Below the pieces are notes generated by a model. That model was not told the origin of the DNA, did not search any database, and saw only the letters and a program-made list of their open reading frames with translations. This document shows, in pieces, positions 24,299 to 34,740 of a stretch of 64,000 bases of DNA. This stretch comes from Armatimonadota bacterium. Its GTDB lineage: Bacteria; Armatimonadota; Fimbriimonadia; Fimbriimonadales; GBS-DC. The DNA lies in contig JABWCR010000019.1 in assembly GCA_013359125.1 (NCBI GenBank), positions 1-64,000 on the forward strand, written 5' to 3'. The first letter of the stretch is position 1. Each line of letters begins with the position of its first letter. A program made the position numbers and the translations under genes.

Positions 24299-25948
24299 TT
24301 AACAGCCAAGTCCAAAGTTGGCCAGAACGATAGCCAAGTCCGTATCGTCGACGATTCCGTCCAGGTTCACATCGCCGGCTCTCATGTTCGTTCCGAACAG
24401 ACTCAGCACGATCGCCAGGTCCGTGTCGTCCACGCAACCATCGCAGTTGACGTCCCCTGTCACGCGGGTCGGCCTGAGACCGCCGTACACGTGATAGTAG
24501 GTCAATTGCTTCGTCTCTCCCGGAGCCAAACTGACCATATGCTCCAGAGCGATATGTCCGTCTCCGTTGGCGGCGCCGCTGGCCCCATCTATGTTATAGC
24601 CCAGAAACGCCACATAGTTGCGCCAAGTCAGCGGCATCCCGTAGTTATTCCAGGTAAGCACATCGGTTCCGAACCCGAACGCCGGTCCTCCGCCCGTCGG
24701 TATGTGAGCCTGCTTGCCGCCATAGTAGAAGTCGGCCGAAGGCGAACTGCTGAGGCCCATCGTCGTCGCGGCGAACGCTGCGCCAAACTCTCGCTGGAAC
24801 ACGACCGGACCAAGCGGATCGCCGTTGCCCGCTACACCGACCTCTTCATTGGTGAAGCTGCCCGACCAGTATTGGTCGATGTCCCAGACGCGATGCATAC
24901 TGAAGTCGGCCGGTCCAAGCCCAGTATTCGTCATCACGTAAGTAACCATCCAAGTGGGCTCTGGGCAGCAGACCATCTCTTGAATGACTTTGACATTCAT
25001 GGAGAAGGGCGCCGTCATGTCGAACTCGGTTTCAAGGTAGTCGTTTTGGCCGTCGTTGTCCCGGTCGGTAACTTGGCCCCGTTCGACGCGAGTCAGCGAA
25101 ACGCTAACGTCCGGATTGAAGCCCAGCGCATCAGGCCACTCGATATTCGAAGTGAACAGCTCTCTCGCGATCGTTGGAGCAAAGAAGAACGTCCCCACGC
25201 TAAAAGTGGGCGCGTCTCTGACGAAGGCTCCTCTCGGATCAAACTCGTCGCCGCCAAACCCGTCTGCGAACGAGCCGGCAGCCGAGCCGAACATGTCGGT
25301 TAAGACCGTTGCGCTGCCATCGCCGTTGCCACATCCGGACATCAGCGCCTGCGTGTCGTACTGCAGGCAGACGTGTCCAGGCGTGTTGGCCGGCATCCAC
25401 GTTAAGCCGCCGTCCAGGCTCAGCTCGGTAAAGACGTCGAAGAAACTGTCGATTCGAAAGCCGCCAGCGACAGACGAGATTCGCGTTACACCGGCGGAGG
25501 GCAATGTTGGGCTTTCTCGAACCATCACATTGGGCGGAAGCGTGCCGCCCTGAATATTCAACTGCAGCATTTCGGTGTCGAAGACTCTCGTGCCTGGGAT
25601 GGTCTCACGGTGGCGCACCATGACCAAGCAATCGGCTTCCGCCTCCATCGCCATCCAGGTGTTTCCGCGATCTAAGGAGATCTCGAAGTTGACCTTCGAG
25701 CCAAACTGGTGGGTCTGCTGGCCGCCATCGGGCGGCGGGGGCATACAGTTGTTAAATCCGTGGTGAGCCGGATTGCGCATGATGATGTCGGGCCCGTACA
25801 TTTGGTGCTGCTGGGCCAGGTACTCAGAAATAGGAGATTCTGCGCAAGGCGGAAGTTGGTCCGTCGGCATAAAGACTGGCAAGCAGTCCTGTGCGGCGGA
25901 AAGCGCGATCAAATTGACCGCGATCAGCGTAAGCGTTGTGCGCTTCAT
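24299..25948 (-). CDS. Large secreted protein with dockerin-like repeats, about 549 aa
   Basis: The signal peptide begins MKRTTLTLIA. The ATG at 25948 lies ten bases after AGGAGG and is preferred to the upstream ATGs. Residues 15-230 carry the domain shared with the two shorter paralogues (TFDTEML-like RVFDTEMLQL, RESPTLPSAG, FRIDSFFDVFTELSLDGG). A further 250-residue beta-rich region follows and includes MVSLAPGETKQLTYYHVYGG. Two repeats, GDVNCDGCVDDTDLAIVL and GDVNLDGIVDDTDLAIVL, end in FGLGC. It is probably a cell-surface or extracellular protein. No catalytic motif is recognised. Confidence 0.78.
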   Translation of the reverse strand: MKRTTLTLIAVNLIALSAAQDCLPVFMPTDQLPPCAESPISEYLAQQHQMYGPDIIMRNPAHHGFNNCMPPPPDGGQQTHQFGSKVNFEISLDRGNTWMAMEAEADCLVMVRHRETIPGTRVFDTEMLQLNIQGGTLPPNVMVRESPTLPSAGVTRISSVAGGFRIDSFFDVFTELSLDGGLTWMPANTPGHVCLQYDTQALMSGCGNGDGSATVLTDMFGSAAGSFADGFGGDEFDPRGAFVRDAPTFSVGTFFFAPTIARELFTSNIEWPDALGFNPDVSVSLTRVERGQVTDRDNDGQNDYLETEFDMTAPFSMNVKVIQEMVCCPEPTWMVTYVMTNTGLGPADFSMHRVWDIDQYWSGSFTNEEVGVAGNGDPLGPVVFQREFGAAFAATTMGLSSSPSADFYYGGKQAHIPTGGGPAFGFGTDVLTWNNYGMPLTWRNYVAFLGYNIDGASGAANGDGHIALEHMVSLAPGETKQLTYYHVYGGLRPTRVTGDVNCDGCVDDTDLAIVLSLFGTNMRAGDVNLDGIVDDTDLAIVLANFGLGC

Positions 25949-26110
25949 GTCGGACATACCTCCTGATTCTCGTTTATGGCAATCCCGTTGCACGGGCGAT
26001 AACCATCAGGCGACATAGGGCGGCGAAGAACAACGCAATGCGGCAATATCTCCTTTACTAATCTCCAACGAACTATTCGCCGCGAAGAGGGCGGATTCCT
26101 TCTTTCCCGG

Positions 26111-26116
26111 TATAAT
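26111..26116 (+). promoter_or_regulatory. -10 box TATAAT for rimO
   Basis: Consensus TATAAT ends 12 bases before the ATG at 26129, leaving at most a leader of about five bases and no Shine-Dalgarno sequence. Confidence 0.55.
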
Positions 26117-26128
26117 TTTTGGAATCTC

Positions 26129-27445
26129 ATGCCCTCAGTCAAAATCATCACTCTCGGATGCGCCAAAAACGAGGTCGATTCGGAAGAAATCGCAGGCGTG
26201 TTGGCTGCAGACGGCTACGAATTGTCTGCGAACGGCGATTCGACCGATGCCATCGTGATCAACACTTGCGGATTCCTAGAATCTGCCAAAAAGGAAGGCT
26301 TCGAGGTTATCAGGCAGGCGCTCTCGGACAAACAGAAGGGCAAAGCAGGCAAGGTGATCGTCGCCGGCTGCCTTGTGCAACGGATGGGGACTGAGATTGT
26401 AAAAGAACTCCCGGGCGTCGATGCCTTTGTCGGCGTTGGCCAGATGGGACGCTTTGGCGAGGTGATGAGTCAGACGCTGGCCTCAAAGGCTCAACTTTTC
26501 GACGTTCGTCCGCCGCATCATCGCTGGGCCGATGTCGGCACGCGGGCGCGAGCGGGACAGCCCTGGTCCGCCTATCTCAAGATATCGGAAGGTTGCGATC
26601 ACAAATGCGCGTTTTGCACCATTCCCTCGTTTCGGGGTCGCCATGTCTCCAAACCGATCGAGAGGATTCTGGACGAGGCGCGCGATCTGGCCGGACGAGG
26701 CGCGGTCGAACTGAATCTGATCGCGCAGGACTCCACCCAGTACGGATACGATCTTTACAAGAAGTTCATGCTTCCCGAACTGTTGAGAAGTCTCAACGGG
26801 ATCGACGGAATCGCGTGGCTCAGACTCTTCTACTGCTATCCCTCGCGGGTAACGGACGAGTTGATCGAGACGCTGGCGACTTTGCCCAAAGCCCTGCCCT
26901 ACATCGACGTGCCGCTGCAACACGCCGATCGAGACGTGCTCCGAGCAATGAAACGCCCAGGCAGCGCAGAGACCTACCTAAGGATGATCGAGAAACTCCG
27001 ATCTGCAATGCCGGATGTCGCCATACGGACGACCTTCATCGTCGGCTATCCCGGCGAGACGGACCAACAGTTTGAGAACTTGCTCGCTTTTGTCAAAGAG
27101 GCTCAGTTCGATCGATTGGGCGCCTTTCTCTATTCCAAGGAATCGGGCACGCCCGCCGCAGAGGCGCAGAATCAAATACCGACTCGGATCAAGCGCGAGC
27201 GATTCGACCGACTGATGCGGCTTCAGCAACCGATCTCGCTTCGGCGCAATCAAACCTGGGTGGGCCGAACGCTAGAGGCGATCGTAGAAGGCCGGAACGG
27301 GCAGTACGCCATTGCCCGCACTTTTCGCGACGCGCCAGAGATCGACGGCCAGTTGTTCATAAAGGGCGACCTCAAACCCGGTCAGATGGTCAGTGCCCAG
27401 ATAACGAGAGCCGACGTTTACGATCTCTTTTCCGAGAATGACTGA
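26129..27445 (+). CDS. rimO: Ribosomal protein S12 methylthiotransferase
   Basis: A 438-residue radical-SAM enzyme that methylthiolates the conserved aspartate of ribosomal protein S12. The N-terminal UPF0004 domain has the three cluster cysteines Cys11, Cys47 and Cys81. The radical-SAM cluster is Cys156, Cys160, Cys163 (GCDHKCAFCTIPSFRG). A C-terminal TRAM domain follows. IAQDSTQYGYDLY and the SFRGRHVSKP context favour RimO over MiaB. The next gene starts inside its last codons (eight-base overlap). Confidence 0.93.
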   Translation: MPSVKIITLGCAKNEVDSEEIAGVLAADGYELSANGDSTDAIVINTCGFLESAKKEGFEVIRQALSDKQKGKAGKVIVAGCLVQRMGTEIVKELPGVDAFVGVGQMGRFGEVMSQTLASKAQLFDVRPPHHRWADVGTRARAGQPWSAYLKISEGCDHKCAFCTIPSFRGRHVSKPIERILDEARDLAGRGAVELNLIAQDSTQYGYDLYKKFMLPELLRSLNGIDGIAWLRLFYCYPSRVTDELIETLATLPKALPYIDVPLQHADRDVLRAMKRPGSAETYLRMIEKLRSAMPDVAIRTTFIVGYPGETDQQFENLLAFVKEAQFDRLGAFLYSKESGTPAAEAQNQIPTRIKRERFDRLMRLQQPISLRRNQTWVGRTLEAIVEGRNGQYAIARTFRDAPEIDGQLFIKGDLKPGQMVSAQITRADVYDLFSEND

Positions 27446-29399
27446 ATTCGATCTGCCGGTTGCCTGGACCCCCAGCGAAGAGTCCATCCGAGACGCCAAC
27501 ATTACGCGCCAAATGGAGCGGTACGGCATTAAAAGCTACGAAGCGTTTTTGCGCAGATCTGTCGACGACCCCGATTGGTTTTGGAGGGCCTTCTTCGAGG
27601 ACGCAGGCTTCGTTTGGAAGACGCCGTATCGTCAAACGCTCGATCTGATCGACGGTAAGCCGTGGGCCAAGTGGTTCGCAGGCGGCGCGCTCAATTGGAC
27701 CGAGAGCGCGCTGGATCGCCACATTGCGGCGGGAAATGGAAACAGCACGGCGCTGGTCTGGGAAGGCGAAGAGGGCGCGACTCGACGATATACCTATGCC
27801 GAGTTGCTTGGGGAAACCAATCGATTGGCGAACGGTCTTATTGAGTTGGGAGTTCAAAAGGGGGACCGCGTCGGTCTGTTCTTGCCTTTCTGCCCCGAGG
27901 TCGCAATCGCCCTCCTGGCGATCTCTCGGATAGGAGCGATCGCACTGCCTCTGTTCTCTGGGTTCGGCCATGAGCCGCTCGAAGTTCGCATGAACGATGC
28001 CGAGGCGAAAGTTCTGTTTGTGGCCGATGGAACGCATCGCAGGGGAAAGGTCGTCGATATGAAATCCGTTGCGGACCGAGCGGCGGCCAACATCCCTTCG
28101 CTGAAGCATTGCATTGTTGTAAGGCGGACGGGCCGCTCGCCTGAAATGACAGAGGGCAGAGATCGGCTCTATGAAGACGTCTTGTCCGAAAACGACCAGT
28201 TTTCACCCCCCGCCTTCCCTTCCGATCAGGGCTGCATGATCATCTACACGTCGGGCACGACCGGCAAGCCGAAAGGCGCCTATCACATCCATTCCGGGTT
28301 TCCGGTCAAAGCGGCGCAAGACATGTTTCATCTTTTCGATGTCAAACCGACCGATACGGTCAGTTGGCTGAGCGACATTGGTTGGATGATGGGGCCGTGG
28401 GTCATCATGGGCAGCCTCATCTTAGGCGCGACGCTTTTCATGTACGACGGCGCGCCCGACTTTCCAACTCCCGATCGCGTTTGGCAGATGACGGATCGGC
28501 ACGGCATCAGCGTATTGGGGTTGACGCCGACATTGATCCGCGCGCTGATGCGATCGGGCGAAGAACATCCTCAGCGATGGGCGATGGATCGATTGCGCTT
28601 GATCGGATCGACCGGCGAACCGTGGAACCCCGAACCGTGGCTTTGGACGCTGAAGAACGTCGGCAAGGGACGCGCGCCGATCATCAACTATTCGGGCGGG
28701 ACGGAAATATCGGGCGGGATATTGGGCTGCACGCAATTGCGACCTTTGAAGCCCTGTTGCTTCAACACGACGAACCCGGGAGTCGATGTCGCAGTCCTCA
28801 ACGAGCGCGGAGAGCGATTAAAGGGCGAGGTCGGTCTGCTCGCCGTTCGCAACATCAATCCCGGCATGACGCGGGGCTTTTGGCGCGATCCCGAACGCTA
28901 TGTAGAGACCTATTGGAGCCAATGGCCCGATCTCTGGTATCACGGCGATCTCTGTCTAGAAGACGCGGACGGCTATTGGTACATCCTAGGAAGGGCGGAC
29001 GATACGCTCAAGATCGCGGGCAAGCGCGTCGGGCCGGCAGAAATCGAATCGGCGCTCGTAGAGCATCCGATGGTCTCCGAGGCGGGCGTCATTGGCGTGC
29101 CGGACGAACTGAAAGGCCAAGCGGCGGTGGCGTTCGCAGTGCTGAAGCCCGGCGCCGAGCCGACGCCTGAACTGGAACGAGAACTAATCGAACTGGCCGG
29201 ACAACGGTTAGGCAAACCCATGGCGCCGAAGGCGGTAAAGTTCGTATCGGATTTGCCAAAGACGCGAAACGCCAAAGTGATGCGACGCGCCCTGCGAGCA
29301 GCCTACTTGGGAGAGCCTCAGGGCGACTTGACCGCTCTCGAAAATCCGTCGGCGCTCGAAGCCGTCGCCGCTCTGCGCGATTCACAGGAAAACGGCTGA
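27438..29399 (+). CDS. Acetyl-CoA synthetase-like AMP-forming acyl-CoA synthetase
   Basis: A 653-residue ANL-superfamily ligase that activates a short carboxylic acid with ATP and CoA. It has an Acs-type N-terminal extension (WFAGGALNWTESALDRH). The P-loop-like motif is IIYTSGTTGKPKG, followed by INYSGGTEISGG, the hinge YHGDL and the catalytic-lysine region LPKTRNAKVMRR near the C-terminus. The substrate pocket SDIGWMMGPW differs from the usual acetate enzyme (GWxTGH), so propionate or another small acid is possible. It overlaps rimO by eight bases. Confidence 0.85.
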   Translation: MTEFDLPVAWTPSEESIRDANITRQMERYGIKSYEAFLRRSVDDPDWFWRAFFEDAGFVWKTPYRQTLDLIDGKPWAKWFAGGALNWTESALDRHIAAGNGNSTALVWEGEEGATRRYTYAELLGETNRLANGLIELGVQKGDRVGLFLPFCPEVAIALLAISRIGAIALPLFSGFGHEPLEVRMNDAEAKVLFVADGTHRRGKVVDMKSVADRAAANIPSLKHCIVVRRTGRSPEMTEGRDRLYEDVLSENDQFSPPAFPSDQGCMIIYTSGTTGKPKGAYHIHSGFPVKAAQDMFHLFDVKPTDTVSWLSDIGWMMGPWVIMGSLILGATLFMYDGAPDFPTPDRVWQMTDRHGISVLGLTPTLIRALMRSGEEHPQRWAMDRLRLIGSTGEPWNPEPWLWTLKNVGKGRAPIINYSGGTEISGGILGCTQLRPLKPCCFNTTNPGVDVAVLNERGERLKGEVGLLAVRNINPGMTRGFWRDPERYVETYWSQWPDLWYHGDLCLEDADGYWYILGRADDTLKIAGKRVGPAEIESALVEHPMVSEAGVIGVPDELKGQAAVAFAVLKPGAEPTPELERELIELAGQRLGKPMAPKAVKFVSDLPKTRNAKVMRRALRAAYLGEPQGDLTALENPSALEAVAALRDSQENG

Positions 29400-29423
29400 T
29401 CGCGCGGAATCATCGCAACTACC

Positions 29424-30590
29424 ATGAGCGACTATCAACCCAAGCCCGAGCACAAGTTCACTTTTGGCCTTTGGACGGTGGGCAACCGTGGGCGCGACCC
29501 TTTCGGCGACTTTGTGCGCCCCGGCGTTACGCCGGTGCAGATCGTCCACAAGTTGGCCGAATTAGGCGCCTATGGGGTGAACCTTCACGATAACGACTTG
29601 GTCCCCATTGATGCCACCCCGAGCGAGCGGGACCGAATCGTAGCCGAGTTCAAACAGGCGCTGAATGAGACTGGAATGCGCGTCGTGATGGGTACGACAA
29701 ACCTCTTTTTCGATGCGGCGTTCAAGGATGGCGCGTTCACGAGCAACGATCCGCAAGTACGGGCCTTCACGCTTCAAAAGTCGATGGCTTCGATCGACAT
29801 GGCGGTCGAGCTGGGCGCAGAGACGTACGTCTTTTGGGGCGGGCGCGAAGGCACCGAGACAGACGCCGGCAAAGACCCCGTTCAGGCGATCAAATGGATG
29901 CGCGAGGGCATCAACTGGCTGACCGGATATGTGAAGGATAAGGGGTATAAGCTTCGATTCGCGCTAGAGCCAAAACCGAACGAGCCGAGGGGAGACATCT
30001 TCCTGCCCACCACCGGCTCCATGCTGGCCTTTATCGAGACGCTGGACGATCCGGCCATGTGCGGCGTCAATCCAGAGGTCGCGCACGAACACATGGCCGG
30101 CTTGAACTTTACGCACGCCGTAGCGCAGGCCTTGGAGCGCGGGAAACTTTTTCATATCGATTTGAACGGCCAGAAATTGGCGCGCTACGATCAAGATCTG
30201 CGCTTTGGAGCGGAAGACCTTAAGGGCGCTTTCTTTTTGGTAAAGCTCCTAGAGGACAACGGCTACGCTGGCCCGCGACACTTCGACGCGCACGCCTATC
30301 GAACCGAAGATCAAGAAGGCGTATGGGATTTTGCCCGCGGCTGCATGAAGACCTATCTGATTTTGAAAGAGAAAGCCGCGCGCTTCAACGCCGACCCCGA
30401 CATCCAGGAAATTCTCTATCAGATTCGTTCGGGCGACCCTGAGTTAGAGGGATTGTGCGCAAACTACTCCGCCGGCAGCGCGGAGGCTTTAAGGAGCCGA
30501 TCTTTCGATCGAACGGCAATGGGTTCGCGCGGCCTGATGTATGAGAAGTTGGACCAACTGACAACCGAACTGCTCTTAGGCGTCCGCTAG
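29424..30590 (+). CDS. xylA: Xylose isomerase
   Basis: A 388-residue TIM-barrel enzyme of the shorter (Streptomyces/Arthrobacter) class. It interconverts D-xylose and D-xylulose, and glucose and fructose. Catalytic His55 and Asp58 lie in LHDND. Metal ligands fall in [23 protein letters not shown] and HIDLNGQ, and HFDAHAYR is near the end. Its 24-base distance from the ligase suggests cotranscription. No xylulokinase or xylose transporter is in the window. Its stop overlaps that of the convergent RNase J-like gene by four bases. Confidence 0.95.
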   Translation: MSDYQPKPEHKFTFGLWTVGNRGRDPFGDFVRPGVTPVQIVHKLAELGAYGVNLHDNDLVPIDATPSERDRIVAEFKQALNETGMRVVMGTTNLFFDAAFKDGAFTSNDPQVRAFTLQKSMASIDMAVELGAETYVFWGGREGTETDAGKDPVQAIKWMREGINWLTGYVKDKGYKLRFALEPKPNEPRGDIFLPTTGSMLAFIETLDDPAMCGVNPEVAHEHMAGLNFTHAVAQALERGKLFHIDLNGQKLARYDQDLRFGAEDLKGAFFLVKLLEDNGYAGPRHFDAHAYRTEDQEGVWDFARGCMKTYLILKEKAARFNADPDIQEILYQIRSGDPELEGLCANYSAGSAEALRSRSFDRTAMGSRGLMYEKLDQLTTELLLGVR

Positions 30591-32131
30591 ACGCCGAACT
30601 GGTCGCCTGGCTGTTGCGGAATCCACAGCTCGATTCCCAACTCTTGGCACAAGGGCTCATACAATTCGGGATGCTCGGAGTGGATCGGGATAAGGGTCTG
30701 GGGCCGTATCGCGCGCACAGTCTCGAACAGGTCTTCGGGCGACGCATGGCCCGAGACGTGCAACGGATCCTCCTCCTCATCGGGCGCGTATCGGAAACCA
30801 AACTCGTCCAGCCAAGTCTTAAGCCGCTTGATGTCGAGCTCCATCTCCTCGTTAAAGGGCTCGCTGCTAGAACGTATCCACAGACCGCCTTGCTTGGGTG
30901 CGACATAGGGCAACTGGTTGAGATTGAAGTAACCGATGCAAAGGACAAGTTCGCCTGCATTGGCTCGTACTTCGGGCGGGGCGAGCCTTCGGACATCCGG
31001 CAAGAAATCGTCCAGCTTCTTTCGCCAGGTCTTGTCATGTCCGGTCGAATAAGGAACAAAAATCGCGATCTCATCGAACTGGGGCAACTTCTCATGTTCG
31101 CTGGCGGCCAGACTGGCCATGTAGAGCAGATAGGCGTCGTCGGCAGGAATAACCAGCGTGCGATTGCTGGCTCGAGCAGCCTCCCACATCAGGCAAAGCC
31201 GTTCGAGATGTCTTTGCGAAAAGTCGGCCACGACGAGCCCTTCGGCCGTTCGCATCAAATCGGCGGCCCGGTCGCGCACTTCTAATTCAGTGTCTGTGGA
31301 CTTAGCGCTCTTGCCTGGCGATAAGGTCGTGCCCTCAATGATCAAGGCTCTGGGCCCGAGAGCCGCCGCCTCGCGTCGAAACGCCTCGCTGAGCGTTCGA
31401 TTGCTGCCATGGAATCGAAGGTCGCCGGTGTAAACCACCCAGCCCGCTTCCGTTTCGACGCCAAAAGCGCAGGCGCCGTAGATGGAGTGGTCCACAGGCC
31501 AGTGTTTAACCCCGTCTGGAAGGTCATGCGACAAGTCGAGCGGTTCGTTATACTTCTCTTCAGCCGTTACTCTGGAGACCCAGATAGACGCGAGTTCATT
31601 CGAGGGCGCTCTATCGGCGCTGAAATAGGGCCGCCAACGCCTCTCGGTCTTGGGCTCGGATACTTTCCCTCGCACGCCCTTGATCAAACCCTCCTCATTG
31701 GTCTCTTTCATCCGCATCACGCAGACGCCTTGAGAAAAGGTCGAGGTCTCTTCCAAAGCCCTGATCATGGCCGCCGACATCAGCGTGCAATAGACCTTGA
31801 CCTCGTGCCGCAGGTAACTAACCGCGCCCACATGATCGGCATGGGCATGAGAAAGCAACAGCGCGTCGGGCGTTTCGACGGCCGGACCGTCAGGAGCGCC
31901 GCCCCACAAAAAATCGTCCCGATAAAGGCCTTGGACATTGGGCAGCAAACCCATCCGAATCGGCTCGAAAACGCCGGTCGCCGATTCCCGCGATTGCAAA
32001 AAGGCGTCGTAAAACTGGTTCGAACGTCCGATGTTCGTGCCAAAATCCAACAAGAAGCGCCCGTCAGAGCGCTCTAACAGCATCTTGTTGCCGCCGATGC
32101 AACCGATCCCGTCCCAAAATGTAATCTGCAC
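30587..32131 (-). CDS. RNase J-like metallo-beta-lactamase-fold hydrolase
   Basis: A 514-residue protein with the zinc motif SHAHADHVG, a downstream HSIYGACAF / YTGDLRFHG region and the C-terminal [11 protein letters not shown] and [13 protein letters not shown] of beta-CASP nucleases related to RNase J. It is probably a cytosolic RNA- or DNA-processing enzyme, but the long insert between the lactamase halves is not typical of RNase J1. It starts at GTG 32131, three bases after the HD-gene stop, so the two form an operon. Confidence 0.75.
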   Translation of the reverse strand: MQITFWDGIGCIGGNKMLLERSDGRFLLDFGTNIGRSNQFYDAFLQSRESATGVFEPIRMGLLPNVQGLYRDDFLWGGAPDGPAVETPDALLLSHAHADHVGAVSYLRHEVKVYCTLMSAAMIRALEETSTFSQGVCVMRMKETNEEGLIKGVRGKVSEPKTERRWRPYFSADRAPSNELASIWVSRVTAEEKYNEPLDLSHDLPDGVKHWPVDHSIYGACAFGVETEAGWVVYTGDLRFHGSNRTLSEAFRREAAALGPRALIIEGTTLSPGKSAKSTDTELEVRDRAADLMRTAEGLVVADFSQRHLERLCLMWEAARASNRTLVIPADDAYLLYMASLAASEHEKLPQFDEIAIFVPYSTGHDKTWRKKLDDFLPDVRRLAPPEVRANAGELVLCIGYFNLNQLPYVAPKQGGLWIRSSSEPFNEEMELDIKRLKTWLDEFGFRYAPDEEEDPLHVSGHASPEDLFETVRAIRPQTLIPIHSEHPELYEPLCQELGIELWIPQQPGDQFGV

Positions 32132-32135
32132 TTCC

Positions 32136-32693
32136 TTATACTCCCAATTCGTCCGCGATGGGCAACAGCGCGTCGATCACGTTCTGGATGTGCGTTTCCA
32201 GCGGCAGGCCCAACTCCTCGGCGCCTAAAACCAAGTCTTCGCGGCTGACTCCACGGGCAAAGGCCTTGTCCTTCATCTTCTTGATCACCGATCTCGGCTC
32301 AACCTCGCTGAGCTTCTTGGACGGGCGCACCAACGCGACCGCCGTTACAAATCCGCAAAGCTCGTCGCACGCAAAGAGCGTTTTGCGCTCGATCGTGTCT
32401 CTGGGCTGGCCCGTGTGCGGCGCATGGCTGGCGATCGTCTGTATAAACTCGTCCGGCCATCCTTCGGCGCGCAGAATCTCCATGCCGGCAAAAGGATGCT
32501 TGTCCAGCGTGGGATTCTGCTCGTAATCAAAGTCGTGCAATAGCCCGGCCATGCCCCACTGATCGGGATCGCCTCCCAACAACGCTGCATAATGGCGCAT
32601 CGCCGCTTCGACCGCAAGCATGTGGCGGCGAAGATTCTCCGACTGCGTGTATCGACAGAGCAGCGCCCAGGCATCCTCGCGCGTCTTGTTCAT
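32136..32693 (-). CDS. HD-domain protein (HDIG-type hydrolase)
   Basis: About 185 residues. The HD signature is seen as LRRHMLAVEAAMRHYA, then LLHDFDYEQNP (His-Asp pair) and ASHAPHTG. Such proteins hydrolyse phosphate esters of nucleotides, but the substrate is not predictable. I start at ATG 32693. A GTG at 32735 would add 14 residues. It is cotranscribed with the RNase J-like gene downstream. Confidence 0.75.
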   Translation of the reverse strand: MNKTREDAWALLCRYTQSENLRRHMLAVEAAMRHYAALLGGDPDQWGMAGLLHDFDYEQNPTLDKHPFAGMEILRAEGWPDEFIQTIASHAPHTGQPRDTIERKTLFACDELCGFVTAVALVRPSKKLSEVEPRSVIKKMKDKAFARGVSREDLVLGAEELGLPLETHIQNVIDALLPIADELGV

Positions 32694-32742
32694 CGGAATG
32701 AAAGGCTTCGTCAAGTTAGACCGTGAAACCTGCACAGGGAAG

Positions 32743-32748
32743 TAGAAT
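32743..32748 (+). promoter_or_regulatory. -10 box TAGAAT for the DUF5916 gene
   Basis: TAGAAT is followed at once by an ATG (32749), which would lie inside the promoter. The GTG at 32755 lies six bases downstream, the spacing found at other leaderless starts, and gives a clean signal peptide. Confidence 0.5.
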
Positions 32749-32754
32749 ATGGGC

Positions 32755-34740
32755 GTGAAAGGTTGGGGGGCTTTCGTTGCGTTGGTTTTGGGTTCCGCAT
32801 TTGGGCAGGATTACGGCTCGGTGCCCGCGCGCGAACTCGAAACCGCGCCCACGATCGACGGGAGAGTGGAAGCGGCAGAGTGGTCGCAAGCGGCGGCCAT
32901 CGATCAGTTCTGGGACGGCAAGAGCGGGGAGCCGTCCGCTTTCAAGTCCGTCGTCTATCTCGGTTTCGATTCCGAGGCCTTGTACATCGCCGCAATTCTG
33001 AGCGATCCTGAGCCGAACAAGATCATCGCACAAGAGAAAAAGCGAGACGGCAAGGTCGAGAACGACGACCTGTTCGCGATCCTAATCGATCCGGAAGACC
33101 GAAGGCGCACGCCCTACTGGTTCCAAGTGAACCCTTTGGGCACTCAGAAACTGGACACGCCGGGCGGAAACACAGAGGTCATAGGCTGGAGCGGTGATTG
33201 GACGGCCAAGGCCCGTACCACCGAATCAGGTTGGGAGTTAGAGGCCAGAATCCCGTTCAGGCTGTTGCGCTACCCGTCTGGGCAGACGGCGTTTGGCGTT
33301 GCGTTCATTCGCTCGATACCGAGGGACGAGGCTTACCATGTGTTTCCGAACATGGAACGTTTTATGGACGAGCACAAGCACGCTCGATGGGTCGGTCTAA
33401 GGACTCCCGACCCAAGGCGTCCGATTTTGATCATGCCCTACGCGATCGGATCGGCGGACCGTATGAATGAGAACGGTCGAATCGGATTGGACGCGAAGTA
33501 TCTGATGGCGAACGGATCCACGGCGCAGCTGACCGTGCGCCCAGATTTCGAGAATATTCTGGGCGACGTGGCGAGCATCGATTTTTCCTATACAGAGAAG
33601 TCGTTGGAAGAAACGCGGCCCTTCTTTCAGGAGGGCGCCGGCTTCTTTCCTCCCCAGAGCGTCTTCTACTCTCTTCGCGCGCGGGAAGTTGACGCCGCGT
33701 TTAAGACGTTTGGAACTTCTGGCCCAATCCAATATGGCGCATTGGGGTTGACGAACGCTGGGAAAGGGCTGTCGGTAGGACGGATCCAGTATCAGTTCGC
33801 ACCCCAGTCGCATATCGGAGCAATGGGTCTGGCCGGGCGACACAATGGCATCGACGAAGAGGTCTACGGAGCCGACTTTGAGTATACGATCAAACAACGC
33901 TTGGGTCAATACGCCGCCTATGCGTCGCATCTGGTTTATTCCGGCGCTCAGTCTGGTTCATCTTCGACCGTCAATCTAAGATACTCGGGACCGGAGAGGA
34001 CGCTGAATTGGGACTTGGCGTTCAGCGAAGTAACGGCAGGGTTTGCCCCCTCCACCGGGTTTGTGCCTGAAACCGGATTTCGAGGCCAACGTCTGTTCGT
34101 CTTCTGGTTCGATCGGCCTTCCTCCAGCGCTCTTCTCTCATGGACAGCTTCAGCCTTCTTAAACAAGCGCGAGCGCGCAACGGGCGGCCTGTTGGACGAG
34201 ACTGCGCGCGGAACTTTTAGCGTTCGACTGCGATCGCATCGCTCGTTCAGCCTGTCTTACACGGCAGGCAATCGACCGCCGTTTAGAGACCGATACATGA
34301 GCGTATCGCATGGCTGGAACGTGCTGGACAACTACCGTTCGGGCAGCGCGTTTGTACTGATTGGAAAGCAGGGCGGCGGCGAAAGCCGCTACATCAGTTT
34401 AGAGCAGAGATGGCCCTTAGACGAGAAGTCCCACTTTGCGGCTTCTTACGAACGATTCGAGCTGACCTATCCTCAGCCGTCTATCCACACAAACATTCGG
34501 CTAAGCCAGCTTGTGTTCACGGCCAACTACGACTTGAGCGCAGAGCGTTCCATCGGCTTGCGGTTTGTGGGACAAGGAGAATCGCTGGGGAGTCTATCGA
34601 GCGTCAACAATTGGTTCGTAACGTTCCTCCAAAGAGCTCGGCGAGGCGCCGACGTCTACTTCTTGTTCGGACTGCCCAACGCCTCGCGAACTCAGACAAG
34701 GTTTGCGCTAAAGATCGTAACGCCGATGGAACTGCGCTAA
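32755..34740 (+). CDS. DUF5916 outer-membrane protein with CBM9-like N-terminal domain
   Basis: About 661 residues. A signal peptide (MKGWGAFVALVLGSAFGQ) is followed by a CBM9-type sugar-binding domain (IDGRVEAAEWSQA, EALYIAAI, NDDLFAILIDP). The DUF5916 region has DFENILGDVASIDFSYTEKS, where relatives have DFSQVEAD, and then ETRPFFQEG. The second half is a run of amphipathic beta strands consistent with an outer-membrane barrel. No partner gene identifies the ligand. It converges on a cupredoxin gene with a four-base stop overlap. Confidence 0.8.
   Translation: MKGWGAFVALVLGSAFGQDYGSVPARELETAPTIDGRVEAAEWSQAAAIDQFWDGKSGEPSAFKSVVYLGFDSEALYIAAILSDPEPNKIIAQEKKRDGKVENDDLFAILIDPEDRRRTPYWFQVNPLGTQKLDTPGGNTEVIGWSGDWTAKARTTESGWELEARIPFRLLRYPSGQTAFGVAFIRSIPRDEAYHVFPNMERFMDEHKHARWVGLRTPDPRRPILIMPYAIGSADRMNENGRIGLDAKYLMANGSTAQLTVRPDFENILGDVASIDFSYTEKSLEETRPFFQEGAGFFPPQSVFYSLRAREVDAAFKTFGTSGPIQYGALGLTNAGKGLSVGRIQYQFAPQSHIGAMGLAGRHNGIDEEVYGADFEYTIKQRLGQYAAYASHLVYSGAQSGSSSTVNLRYSGPERTLNWDLAFSEVTAGFAPSTGFVPETGFRGQRLFVFWFDRPSSSALLSWTASAFLNKRERATGGLLDETARGTFSVRLRSHRSFSLSYTAGNRPPFRDRYMSVSHGWNVLDNYRSGSAFVLIGKQGGGESRYISLEQRWPLDEKSHFAASYERFELTYPQPSIHTNIRLSQLVFTANYDLSAERSIGLRFVGQGESLGSLSSVNNWFVTFLQRARRGADVYFLFGLPNASRTQTRFALKIVTPMELR

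Noticed and set aside
24113-25303. 396-residue open frame on the plus strand opposite the dockerin genes
   Set aside because: It is a shadow of the repetitive, conserved minus-strand genes and shows no protein-family sequence.
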